Origin: JAKVBH01 sp049800955
GTDB lineage: Bacteria > Pseudomonadota > Alphaproteobacteria > Rhodobacterales > Rhodobacteraceae
Direction of reading: 5' to 3'
DNA length: 64,000 bases
NCBI RefSeq assembly: GCF_049800955.1
Contig: NZ_JBNAGA010000001.1
Span: 930,001-994,000, forward strand
Shown: piece by piece, positions 32,616 to 40,854 of the stretch
How the letters are laid out: every line of letters starts with the position of its first letter
How positions within the stretch are numbered: position 1 is the stretch's first letter
The notes under the pieces: model-generated
The model's database searches: none
Seen by the model: the letters and a program-made list of their open reading frames with translations, nothing else
What the model was told of the DNA's origin: nothing
Made by a program: the position numbers and the translations under genes

Positions 32616-33770
32616 CTATGGCCGAGATGGGGCGTCCGCGAGGGCACAGACCTGCGTCAGGCCCCCACTGAGGTACATCAGATCCGAGAGGTTTTGCGGC
32701 CATGTGCCAAGGCGGCCCGGCGCGCGCAGCAGGGAGGCCGGGGTCCGGGTGGCGCGGGCCAGCGCGCGCTCCAGCGGGTCTCCGACCTGTTCAGTCATCA
32801 CTTGTAGCGCCCTCGGGAGTGCGAGATCCGCGCCGGCCAAAGTGCCATCCTCCAGCGTCAACCGCTGGTCCTGGCGCAGAACGCGTCTGCCATTGAGCTG
32901 GAAGCTGGTGATCTCCGAGCCCGCCGTTGCCATGGCATCGGTCACGAGGAACAGGCGATCCGGTTCGGATTTGGCCTCCAGAGCGAGACGCAAGCTGACC
33001 GGATGGACATGAATACCATCGGCGATCACACCAGCGAAAACATCATCACGCGCCAGCGCCGCCCCGACAAGGCCCGGCTCGCGATTGGTCAGCTGGCTCA
33101 TGGCGTTGAACAGATGCGTGGCCATGCTGGCTCCGGCCTCAAAGGCATGCATGCAGGTGTCGTAGCTGGCATCGGTATGGCCCAGCGAAACGATTATGCC
33201 CGCGTCGCGCATCTTGTGGATCTGAGCAGGCGTCACGCTTTCTGGGGCGATTGTCACAAGAAGGTTCGGCAAGCGCTCCGCAGCCCCCAAAAGCGCCGCC
33301 AGATCATCGGCCTCCATGGTGCGGATCAGGTTGGGATCATGGGCGCCCTTGCGTGCGACCGACAGATGTGGCCCCTCCAGATGCAGGCCGACAATGCCCG
33401 GGATACGGGCATCCATGGCGCGTTCTGCGGCGTCAATCGCGGCGGCTGTGCGCGCGGGCGTATCCGTGATCAACGTCGGCAGTAGCGCAATCGTGCCGCC
33501 GCGCCGGTGGGCCTCGGCCATGATGGCCAGCGTCTCGCATGACGGATCATCATTGAACATCCGCCCGCCGCCGCCGTTGACCTGTAGATCGACAAATCCC
33601 GGTGTGATCGTCCCGCCCGGGAGAAGGTGCCTCGGCAAATCCACGGGCAGATTGGTCTCGGCGACAATCTGGCACGTGCCATCGGCCCAAATCGCAAGGG
33701 CCTTGCCGGTTTGCAGGCGTTCTCCATCAAAGATGTCCGCGCCGACAAACGCGCTTTCTGGCTGGCTCAT
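32616..33770 (-). CDS. nagA: N-acetylglucosamine-6-phosphate deacetylase
   Basis: 384 residues, an amidohydrolase-fold enzyme that removes acetate from GlcNAc-6-phosphate to give glucosamine-6-phosphate. Motifs: PGFVDLQVNGGGG (58-69), the metal ligand Glu in LHLEGPHL (E132), H198 in SLGHTDASYD, H219 in THLFNAMSQL and the catalytic D278 in LVTDAMA. Full length. The start overlaps the stop of the SIS deaminase gene (33767-33770, ATGA). It is the last gene of the minus-strand unit nagR-nagB-nagA, opposite murQ and a sugar transporter. Confidence 0.93.
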   Translation of the reverse strand: MSQPESAFVGADIFDGERLQTGKALAIWADGTCQIVAETNLPVDLPRHLLPGGTITPGFVDLQVNGGGGRMFNDDPSCETLAIMAEAHRRGGTIALLPTLITDTPARTAAAIDAAERAMDARIPGIVGLHLEGPHLSVARKGAHDPNLIRTMEADDLAALLGAAERLPNLLVTIAPESVTPAQIHKMRDAGIIVSLGHTDASYDTCMHAFEAGASMATHLFNAMSQLTNREPGLVGAALARDDVFAGVIADGIHVHPVSLRLALEAKSEPDRLFLVTDAMATAGSEITSFQLNGRRVLRQDQRLTLEDGTLAGADLALPRALQVMTEQVGDPLERALARATRTPASLLRAPGRLGTWPQNLSDLMYLSGGLTQVCALADAPSRP

Positions 33771-34798
33771 CGTGTTTCCGTCACCTTCTGGAGATGGCGC
33801 GGCGCATCGGGGTTGATCCCCCGGGATACAGCGATCTGTTCGACCATGGCGTAAAAGCTCGCGATAAGGGCGATCGGATCAGTCAGACCATGGCCTGTGC
33901 GTGTGACGGGCAGGGCCTGCGCAGTTGTGGCTAAGGGGCTCGTGACGAAAACCGCGCCGCCTTTTTGGGCCAATGCGTCCGCCACGCCGATCAGGGCAGG
34001 CTCTGCGGCGTCGGCGGCGGCAAAGGCCAGAACGGGAAAGCCTGCGTCCAGAATGGAGACCGGCCCGTGCAAGACCTCGGCCGAGGAATAGGCCTCGGCG
34101 TGCAGCTGGCAGGTCTCCTTGAATTTGAGCGCCGCCTCATGGGCCATCGCGTAGGCGGGGCCACGGCCCAGACAAAAGACAGAGCTGCGCCCGTCAAGGG
34201 CCGCGCAGGCCTCTGACCAATCCGCCCGGACCGCTTTGTCCAACGCATCGGGCAGCGCTCTGATTTCCGCCAGAAGCTGCGCATCCTCCGCCCAGGCCGC
34301 CAGAAGCCAAAGCCCCAGAACGGCAGAGTTCACGAAGGTCTTGGTTGCGGCGACACTAAGTTCGGGCCCGGCATGCAGAGCCAGGGTGTGATCCGCGACG
34401 CCGCTCAGCGGGCTTGCGGGATCATTGGTCAGGGCAATGGAGAGCGCGCCGCTCTCCCGGGCCATGCGCGCCATCGCGACGATGTCAGGGCTTTGGCCGG
34501 ATTGAGAGACGCTTAGGCAAGCGCTGCCATCCAAGCCAAGTTTTCTGTCATAGACCGAGGCGATCGAGGGGCCGACGGAGGCCATGGGCGTGCCGGTTTC
34601 AAGCTCTGCTGCATATTTGAGATAGCTTGCCACATGGTCGGAGGATCCCCGCGCCACGCTGATCATGAAGCGAGGCGCCTGCGCGCGCAGGGCTTGCGCT
34701 GCGCGGTCCAAATCTTCCGCGCCATGGGCCAGCAGCCGCGCGACGGCTTCGGGAATTTCCAACACCTCGCGGCGCATCTGTGTCTCGGCCATGCTCAT
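33767..34798 (-). CDS. SIS-domain glucosamine-6-phosphate deaminase/isomerase (NagB-II type)
   Basis: 343 residues, two SIS domains like the isomerase half of GlmS but with no glutaminase domain. The first has SVARGSSDHVASYLKY and the phosphate loop SQSGQS (98-103); the second has CLGRGPAYAMAHEAALK and FKETCQLHAEAY with the catalytic Glu/His set. The C-terminus DAPRHLQKVTETR has the usual Lys-containing tail. NagB-II proteins deaminate GlcN-6-phosphate to fructose-6-phosphate. Its place between nagA and the regulator, with four-base overlaps on both sides, supports that reaction. AgaS (galactosamine) is an alternative. Confidence 0.85.
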   Translation of the reverse strand: MSMAETQMRREVLEIPEAVARLLAHGAEDLDRAAQALRAQAPRFMISVARGSSDHVASYLKYAAELETGTPMASVGPSIASVYDRKLGLDGSACLSVSQSGQSPDIVAMARMARESGALSIALTNDPASPLSGVADHTLALHAGPELSVAATKTFVNSAVLGLWLLAAWAEDAQLLAEIRALPDALDKAVRADWSEACAALDGRSSVFCLGRGPAYAMAHEAALKFKETCQLHAEAYSSAEVLHGPVSILDAGFPVLAFAAADAAEPALIGVADALAQKGGAVFVTSPLATTAQALPVTRTGHGLTDPIALIASFYAMVEQIAVSRGINPDAPRHLQKVTETR

Positions 34799-35565
34799 CT
34801 TGGACCCTGTTCTTTCCCAAGCCGCAGCTCGGCCACGAAATTATAGGCGTCGCCCCGGTAGATGGATTGCGTAAACTCAACCGCACGGCCGTCCGCCAGA
34901 TACGAACTGCGCTCGATGCTCAGACCGGCCTTGCCCGGCGCGCTTTCCAGCAAGCGCGCCGTCTCCTCATCGAGATTGATGGCGGAGATCTTCTGCAAGG
35001 CCCGCACGGGCCGATGACCGTTTTGCGCCATGACGTCATAGAGCGAGGCTTCGACAATGAGCGGATTGGGCAGGATGTCCGGGGGCAGCGACGCACGTTC
35101 AATGGCCATTGGCTTGCCACCAGCCAGCCGGAGCCGCGCGATGCGGGAGACCGAGGCATCCGAGGGCAGGGCCAGCGCCATGACCTCATCCGGCGACGGC
35201 ATGAAGACACCACGTTCGAGCCAGATGCTTGTCGCGTTCAGGCCGCGCCGGGCCATGTCCTCGCTGAAGGATGTCAGGCGGGAGAGGGATTGCTCGATAT
35301 GCGGCGTGTCGTCCGTCACAAAAGAGCCGGAGCCTTGCCGCTGAATGATGACGCCGTCTTTGGCCAGCGCCTGAATGGCTTTGCGCACGGTGACCCGCGA
35401 GAGCCCTGTTATAGCGGCCAACTCGCGCTCCGGGGGCAGGGAATCGCCTGCCTTGAGGGTGCCGGCCGTCACGGCCGCGTTGAGGCGCTGGCGCAGCTGT
35501 CGATACCGGGGGCCCGCGTCTGGATGAAGCCAGTCATCAGGCTTGAGAAACTCCTGGATGGTCAT
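34795..35565 (-). CDS. GntR/HutC-family regulator of amino-sugar genes (NagR-like)
   Basis: 256 residues from ATG 35565; a GTG start at 35619 is possible. The winged helix-turn-helix (about 20-85) has YRQLRQRLNAAVTAGTL, LPPERELAAITGLSRVTV and RKAIQALAKDGVI. The C-terminal UTRA domain (about 105-250; ITSIWLERG-like, RSSYLADGRAVEFTQSIYRGD) binds the effector, for NagR/DasR relatives a phosphorylated amino sugar. It overlaps the SIS gene by four bases and is divergent from murQ. Two operators made of paired 11-base repeats sit between, so it likely represses both directions until amino-sugar phosphate accumulates. Confidence 0.86.
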   Translation of the reverse strand: MTIQEFLKPDDWLHPDAGPRYRQLRQRLNAAVTAGTLKAGDSLPPERELAAITGLSRVTVRKAIQALAKDGVIIQRQGSGSFVTDDTPHIEQSLSRLTSFSEDMARRGLNATSIWLERGVFMPSPDEVMALALPSDASVSRIARLRLAGGKPMAIERASLPPDILPNPLIVEASLYDVMAQNGHRPVRALQKISAINLDEETARLLESAPGKAGLSIERSSYLADGRAVEFTQSIYRGDAYNFVAELRLGKEQGPR

Positions 35566-35630
35566 GCCGCGCTGTCCCTCTTTGCGCCTTGGCCGCAGCT
35601 CGAGCGCATGTTCGGCCACGATGCTCTAAT

Positions 35631-35654
35631 TAATACCTTTAGGATACCTATTGG
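35631..35654. promoter_or_regulatory. Operator 1 of the GntR regulator (paired 11-base repeats)
   Basis: Two adjacent copies of ATACCTNTNGG (35633-35643 and 35644-35654), 66 bases upstream of the regulator's ATG. The reverse complement of operator 2 matches it at 19 of 23 positions (TAATACCTTT-N4-TACCTATTG). Confidence 0.7.
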
Positions 35655-35728
35655 TGAAAAGAAAGCCCAAATTGGCTATTTTGGTCTGGTCAATCGTCGC
35701 CCAATGGCGCGCGACACGTGATTGTAGA

Positions 35729-35751
35729 CAATAGGTATTTAAAAGGTATTA
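35729..35751. promoter_or_regulatory. Operator 2 of the GntR regulator, 21 bases before murQ
   Basis: Two adjacent 11-base units with AGGTATT, the inverted counterpart of operator 1. It ends 21 bases before the murQ ATG, so a bound repressor would block transcription or initiation there. Confidence 0.7.
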
Positions 35752-35772
35752 GATGGCAGAAGGGGGATTCGC

Positions 35773-36669
35773 ATGTCAGTGCCAACGACAGAAGCAGTCA
35801 GTCAGGGCGACACGATCGACGCGGCGTCGGCGCTGGATGCGGGCGCCATGATGGCTGCCGCGCATCGACAGGCGGCTGCGGTCGTGGATCAGGCCATGCC
35901 CGAAGTTGTTGCTGCGTCTGATGTGATGGCGCGGACGCTGCGCGCGCGTGGGCGTATCATCTACGCCGCCGCAGGCAGCTCGGGCCTGATGGCTCTGGCG
36001 GATGCCTGCGAGCTGCCCGGAACCTTCGGGATCCCGCAGCGCCAAGTCAGAATTCACATGGCAGGCGGTGTCCCTGCGTCGGGGCATATGCCGGGCGAGA
36101 CGGAAGATGACACCGACACAGCCTTGCAGGCCATGGCGGATGTCACGTCGGAGGATGCGATCATCGTGCTCAGCGCCAGCGGGACCACGCCCTATGCGCT
36201 CAGCATTGCGGCTGCGGCACGGGCCCGGGGAGCGACGATCATCGCTCTGGCCAACAACGCAAACACGCCGCTTCTGGCCGCGGCCCGGATCGCAATTTGC
36301 CTGCCGACGCCGCCTGAACTGGTCGCGGGATCCACTCGGCTCGGGGCGGGGACGGCACAGAAAATCGCGCTCAACATCATGTCCTCGCTGATGGGCGTCC
36401 GCCTGGGCCACGTCTACAAGGGCTTGATGGTGAATGTGATCGCCGACAATATGAAATTGAAGCGCCGCGCCGTGGGCATTGTGAGGCAGATCGCAGATGT
36501 ATCGGAGGACATTGCGGAGGCCGCGCTGGCACAGACCGGGGGGCATGCAAAACCGGCCATCCTTGTGGCAAGCGGCTGCAATCGCGCCGAGGCGCAAGCC
36601 TTGCTCGCGCAACATGAGGGCCAGCTCGGCGCGTGTTTTCAAGCGCTTGGATCAAGAAACGACACTTAA
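35773..36669 (+). CDS. murQ: N-acetylmuramic acid 6-phosphate etherase
   Basis: 298 residues, a single SIS-domain enzyme that removes D-lactate from MurNAc-6-phosphate to give GlcNAc-6-phosphate, the NagA substrate. Visible are GSSGLMALADACELPGTFG with the catalytic-type Glu (E80), GETEDD (109-113) with the second acid, SASGTTPYAL and the family block VRLGHVYKGLMVNVIADNMK, KLKRRAVGIV. The first gene of the plus-strand unit; the transporter binding protein follows after 17 bases. Divergent from the GntR regulator with two operators. This gene makes cell-wall recycling or peptidoglycan scavenging the likely theme of the cluster. Confidence 0.9.
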   Translation: MSVPTTEAVSQGDTIDAASALDAGAMMAAAHRQAAAVVDQAMPEVVAASDVMARTLRARGRIIYAAAGSSGLMALADACELPGTFGIPQRQVRIHMAGGVPASGHMPGETEDDTDTALQAMADVTSEDAIIVLSASGTTPYALSIAAAARARGATIIALANNANTPLLAAARIAICLPTPPELVAGSTRLGAGTAQKIALNIMSSLMGVRLGHVYKGLMVNVIADNMKLKRRAVGIVRQIADVSEDIAEAALAQTGGHAKPAILVASGCNRAEAQALLAQHEGQLGACFQALGSRNDT

Positions 36670-36686
36670 TCAACAGGGAGATCACC

Positions 36687-37940
36687 ATGCGAACAACCAA
36701 ACTCACCCTGGCCTTGATGGCCACAACCTGCATCGCAGGCGCGGCACAGGCCGAAGACGTCACGCTGACCATCGAGAGCTGGCGCAATGACGATCTGACG
36801 ATCTGGCAAAACGAAATCATCCCGGCGTTTGAGGCCGCCCATCCCGGCATCAAGCTGAATTTCACCCCCTCCGCGCCTGCGGAATACAACGCCGTGCTGA
36901 ACTCCAAGCTGGAAGCGGGCTCGGCCGGGGACATCATCACCTGTCGACCTTTTGATGCGTCTCTGGCGCTCTTTGAGGCGGGCCATCTGGCCGACATTAC
37001 CAATATCGACGGCATGGCCAATTTCTCGCCTGTGGCCAAATCGGGCTGGAGCACGGATGACGCGTCAGTGCAATTCTGTGTGCCCATGGCCTCGGTGATC
37101 CACGGCTTCATCTACAACAAGGATGCCTTTGCCGAACTGGGCCTTGAAGAGCCTGCCACAGAGGCCGAGTTCTTCGCCGCCCTCGACAAGATCAAGGAAG
37201 ATGGCAGCTACATCCCCATGGCCATGGGCACCAATGACCAATGGGAAGCGGCCACGATGGGCTACAACAACATCGGGCCGAACTACTGGAAAGGCGAGGA
37301 GGGCCGCCTCGCGCTGCTTTCGGGCGAACAGAAGCTGACCGATGAGCCTTGGGTTGCGCCCTACCGCCAGCTGGCACGCTGGAAAGACTATCTGGGTGAC
37401 GGGTTTGAGGCGCAGACCTATCCCGACAGCCAGAACATCTTCACACTGGGCCGCGCGGCGATCTATCCGACGGGCTCCTGGGAAATCTCGGGCTTCAACA
37501 ATCTCGCCGACTTCGAGATGGGTGCTTTCTATCCGCCGGTGCAGAACGCAGGCGATACCTGCTACATTTCTGATCACACCGATATCGGCATCGGGATGAA
37601 TGCAGCCACGCCCAACAAGGAAGCGGCTGAGGTCTTCCTCAACTGGGTCGGCTCGTCCGAATTCGCGACGATCTTTGCCAATGCGCTGCCCGGCTTCTTC
37701 CCGCTCTCTGATGCGCCGGTGACGCTGGAAGATCCGCTGGCGCAGGAGTTCATCTCCTGGCGCGGGGAATGTGAAAGCACGATCCGCTCGACCTATCAGG
37801 TCCTCTCGCGCGGCACGCCCAATCTTGAGAACGAGACATGGAACGCCTCCGTGGCCGTGATCAAGGGCGATGAGACGCCTGAAGAAGCAGGCGCGCGTCT
37901 GCAAGAGGGCCTCGCCAGCTGGTACGCACCGCAGCAGTAA
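36687..37940 (+). CDS. ABC sugar transporter, periplasmic binding protein (family 1)
   Basis: 417 residues with a Sec signal peptide ending at AAQA (residue about 21). The mature start DVTLTIESWRNDDLTIW and the SAGDIITCRPFDASLALFEAGHL region are those of CUT1 family solute-binding proteins such as UgpB. Several Trp and Tyr residues in the cleft region (WEAATMGYN, YPTGSWEISG) fit sugar stacking. ATG 36687 has AGGGAG six bases upstream. It follows murQ in the same unit, so MurNAc, anhydro-MurNAc, GlcNAc or their oligomers are likely ligands. A hairpin lies between it and the permease gene and may raise its relative expression. Confidence 0.9.
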   Translation: MRTTKLTLALMATTCIAGAAQAEDVTLTIESWRNDDLTIWQNEIIPAFEAAHPGIKLNFTPSAPAEYNAVLNSKLEAGSAGDIITCRPFDASLALFEAGHLADITNIDGMANFSPVAKSGWSTDDASVQFCVPMASVIHGFIYNKDAFAELGLEEPATEAEFFAALDKIKEDGSYIPMAMGTNDQWEAATMGYNNIGPNYWKGEEGRLALLSGEQKLTDEPWVAPYRQLARWKDYLGDGFEAQTYPDSQNIFTLGRAAIYPTGSWEISGFNNLADFEMGAFYPPVQNAGDTCYISDHTDIGIGMNAATPNKEAAEVFLNWVGSSEFATIFANALPGFFPLSDAPVTLEDPLAQEFISWRGECESTIRSTYQVLSRGTPNLENETWNASVAVIKGDETPEEAGARLQEGLASWYAPQQ

Positions 37941-37955
37941 TCCTGCTGGTGATAT

Positions 37956-37990
37956 GCCCCGCTCCGGTGCCTGTGTGCGCCGGGGCGGGC
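37956..37990 (+). promoter_or_regulatory. Intercistronic hairpin after the binding-protein gene
   Basis: A 14-bp stem with two G-U pairs and one bulged C, six-base loop, 16 bases past the binding-protein stop and 65 before the permease start. Such hairpins stabilise the upstream mRNA end so the binding protein is made in excess; there is no T-run. Confidence 0.6.
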
Positions 37991-38055
37991 CGCTTCTGTC
38001 TCGCGCAGCGAATAATGGCGCAAGAAAAATGCCGCAGAAGAAGAGGACCCCGTCG

Positions 38056-38982
38056 ATGGATGATCACAACATGCGCCCCAAGCGGCGCTGGCATATCGCG
38101 GTGTTTCTCGCGCCCGCTGTGCTCGTCTACACTGCGGTGATGATCTATCCCCTCTTCAATACGCTGCGGCTGGCGCTCTTTACGGAGGTCGATCAGGAAC
38201 GGGTTTTCGTAGGATTACAGAACTTCAGGACACTCTTCGGGGATCCTCTCTGGTCCCAGCAGTTCTGGAACGCGCTGGGCAACAACCTGTGGTTTTTCGT
38301 GATCCACATGCTGGTCCAGAACCCCATTGGCATCGCGCTGGCGGCGATCCTGAGCCATCCGCGTTTGCGCTTCGCGAGCTTTTACCGCTCGGCCATCTTC
38401 ATCCCCACGATCCTGAGCTTCGTGATCGTGGGCTTTGCGTGGAAGCTGATCCTCTCGCCCATCTGGGGCATTGCGCCGGGCATGCTGGACGCGGTGGGGC
38501 TGAAATCGCTCTACGCGCCCTGGCTCGGCAAAGAGGAATACGCGCTCACGACGCTCTCGCTTGTCTCGGTCTGGCAGTTTGTGGGCATTCCGATGATGCT
38601 GATCTATGCCGCGCTCCTGTCGATCCCCGATGAAATCCTGGAGGCGGCGGAGGTCGAGGGCATCACGGGCTTTGCGGCCTTCTGGAAGATCAAGCTGCCG
38701 CTGATCCTGCCGTCCATCGGGATCATCTCGATCCTGACATTCGTGGCCAATTTCAACGCGTTTGATCTGATCTATGCCGCCCAGGGCGCGCTGGCCGGGC
38801 CGGATTTCAGCACCGATATTCTGGGCACTTTCCTCTATCGCACCTTCTTCGGCTTTCAGCTGCAACTGGGCGATCCGCATATGGGCTCGGCTATTGCCTC
38901 GGGCATGTTCGTGATCATCCTGCTGGGCGTGTGCCTGTATCTCTTCGGGATACAATCGCGCATGCGCCGCTATCAGTTCTGA
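38056..38982 (+). CDS. ABC sugar transporter permease (MalF/UgpA type)
   Basis: 308 residues with six membrane spans. N-terminal helix AVFLAPAVLVYTAVMIYPLF starts after a basic tail; the cytoplasmic EAA loop is EILEAAEVEGITGFAAFWKIKLPLILPS (quoted in family order, EAAxxxG...I...LP), which contacts the ATPase. ATG 38056 has AGAGGA eight bases upstream; an ATG at 38029 is the alternative. It is the first of two permease genes and pairs with the next one to form the channel for the sugar bound by the upstream protein. Confidence 0.92.
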   Translation: MDDHNMRPKRRWHIAVFLAPAVLVYTAVMIYPLFNTLRLALFTEVDQERVFVGLQNFRTLFGDPLWSQQFWNALGNNLWFFVIHMLVQNPIGIALAAILSHPRLRFASFYRSAIFIPTILSFVIVGFAWKLILSPIWGIAPGMLDAVGLKSLYAPWLGKEEYALTTLSLVSVWQFVGIPMMLIYAALLSIPDEILEAAEVEGITGFAAFWKIKLPLILPSIGIISILTFVANFNAFDLIYAAQGALAGPDFSTDILGTFLYRTFFGFQLQLGDPHMGSAIASGMFVIILLGVCLYLFGIQSRMRRYQF

Positions 38983-38992
38983 GGGGGTGCCG

Positions 38993-39832
38993 ATGTCCAT
39001 TGCCCGCCAAAACCGCTTCAACACCATCGCCGCCCATGGCGCGCTCTTGCTCTATACGCTGATCGCGCTCTTTCCGGTTTTTGTGATTGTGATCAATAGT
39101 TTCAAGGAACGTCGGGCGATCTTTCGCGAGCCGCTGGCGCTGCCCAATTCCGAGAGTTTCTCGCTCATCGGCTATGAGACGGTGCTCAAACAGGGGGATT
39201 TCTTCCTCTATTTCCAGAACTCGATGATCGTGACGGTGGCCTCGCTCTTCTTCATCCTGCTCTTTGGCGCGATGGCGGCCTTTGCGCTGGCCGAATACCG
39301 CTTCCGGGGCAATACGCTGATGGGGCTTTATCTCGCGCTTGGCATCATGATCCCCATTCGCATCGGCACGGTCGCGATCCTGGAGATGATGGTGGCCACC
39401 GGGCTGGTCAACACGCTGTGGGCGCTGATCCTTGTCTATACCGCGCAGGGCCTGCCGCTGGCGGTGTTCATCCTGTCGGAATTCATGCGGCAGGTCTCGG
39501 ACGATCTCAAGAACGCGGGCCGGATCGACGGGCTCTCGGAATACCGCATCTTCTTTCAGCTGGTCCTGCCGCTCGTGCGCCCTGCGATGGCGACGGTGGC
39601 GGTGTTCAACATGATCCCGATCTGGAACGATCTGTGGTTCCCGCTGATCCTGGCTCCGGCAGAAGAGGTCAAGACGCTCACGCTCGGCAGTCAGGTCTTC
39701 ATCGGGCAATTCGTGACCGATTGGAACGCGGTCCTCTCGGCGCTGTCGCTGGCGATCCTGCCGGTCATGGCGCTTTACGTCATCTTCTCGCGTCAGCTCA
39801 TTCGCGGCATCACATCGGGAGCGGTCAAATGA
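38993..39832 (+). CDS. ABC sugar transporter permease (MalG/UgpE type)
   Basis: 279 residues with six spans. It starts with a short basic end then LLLYTLIALFPVFVIVINSFK, a MalG-type first helix and periplasmic loop. The EAA-type loop is LKNAGRIDGLSEYRIFFQLVLP. ATG 38993 is preferred over GTG 38987 because AGGGGG lies five bases upstream. Its TGA overlaps the ATG of the Gfo/Idh/MocA gene (39829-39832), so the two are translationally coupled. It completes the membrane part of the importer. Confidence 0.92.
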   Translation: MSIARQNRFNTIAAHGALLLYTLIALFPVFVIVINSFKERRAIFREPLALPNSESFSLIGYETVLKQGDFFLYFQNSMIVTVASLFFILLFGAMAAFALAEYRFRGNTLMGLYLALGIMIPIRIGTVAILEMMVATGLVNTLWALILVYTAQGLPLAVFILSEFMRQVSDDLKNAGRIDGLSEYRIFFQLVLPLVRPAMATVAVFNMIPIWNDLWFPLILAPAEEVKTLTLGSQVFIGQFVTDWNAVLSALSLAILPVMALYVIFSRQLIRGITSGAVK

Positions 39833-40854
39833 GAGTTGTGGTTGCAGGTCTTGGCAATATGGGGCGCAGCCACGCGCTGGCCTATCACGCCCATCCGCAA
39901 GCGGAGATCGTGGGGCTGGTCAATCGCTCCGAGGCGGATCTGCCGGAGGATTTGCAGGGTTATCCGCGCTTTAAAACCTTCGAGGAGGGGCTGGCGCTGC
40001 GCCCCGATCTGGTCTGCATCGCCACCTATTCCGACAGCCATGCCGATTACGCCATTGCCGCGATGGAGGCAGGGGCGGATGTCTTTGTCGAAAAGCCGCT
40101 GGCCACCAGCGTCGCAGATGCCCGCCGCGTGGTCGAGACAGCGCAGCGGCTGAGCCGCAAGCTCGTCATCGGCTACATTCTGCGTCACCACCCCAGCTGG
40201 CAGCGGCTGATCTCAGAGGCGCGGGATCTCGGCGGGCCTTACGTGTTCCGCATGAACCTCAACCAGCAATCGGATGGCCCCACATGGGAGACCCACAAGG
40301 CGCTCATGCAGACCACGAGCCCCATCGTGGATTGCGGGGTGCATTACGTCGATGTCATGTGCCAGATCACCGATGCCGCTCCTGTGCGCGTCTCGGGCAT
40401 GGGGCTCAGGCTCTCCGAGGAGATTGCACCCGAGATGTACAATTACGGCCAGCTGCAAGTCTGGTTCGCAGATGGATCGGTCGGCTGGTACGAGGCGGGC
40501 TGGGGTCCGATGATGTCGGAGACGGCCTTTTTCGTCAAAGACGTGGTCTCGCCTGCGGGGGCCGTTTCGATCACCGAGGGCAACAAGGGGGCGTCAGACG
40601 ATGTGGATGGGCACACCAAGGTGGGAGGTATCCTCGTGCACAGGCCCGGCGGCGATCAGTTGATCGAAATGCCCGATGAGCCGGGCCATCAGGAGCTTTG
40701 CGATGCCGAACAGGCTTTCATGATCCGCGCTATTGCGGAGGATATCGACCTGACGCGCCACATGAGCGACGCCATCCAGTCCCTGGCCATCTGTCTGGCC
40801 GCCGACGAGAGCATCCGCACGGGCCAGCCCGTCGCATTGGGAGAGCAGCCATGA
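39829..40854 (+). CDS. Gfo/Idh/MocA family oxidoreductase
   Basis: 341 residues. N-terminal Rossmann fold with VVAGLGNMGRSHA (4-16) for NAD(P), the catalytic lysine in EKPLAT (88-93, K89) and the D168-x-x-x-H172-x-x-D175 pattern in VDCGVHYVDVM. Such enzymes oxidise a sugar hydroxyl or act on sugar lactones; a few members (GH109) use NAD to cleave glycosides. It is embedded in the transporter operon with four-base overlaps on both sides (39829-39832 and 40851-40854), so it should act on the imported sugar or its product. The exact substrate is unknown. Confidence 0.87.
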   Translation: MRVVVAGLGNMGRSHALAYHAHPQAEIVGLVNRSEADLPEDLQGYPRFKTFEEGLALRPDLVCIATYSDSHADYAIAAMEAGADVFVEKPLATSVADARRVVETAQRLSRKLVIGYILRHHPSWQRLISEARDLGGPYVFRMNLNQQSDGPTWETHKALMQTTSPIVDCGVHYVDVMCQITDAAPVRVSGMGLRLSEEIAPEMYNYGQLQVWFADGSVGWYEAGWGPMMSETAFFVKDVVSPAGAVSITEGNKGASDDVDGHTKVGGILVHRPGGDQLIEMPDEPGHQELCDAEQAFMIRAIAEDIDLTRHMSDAIQSLAICLAADESIRTGQPVALGEQP

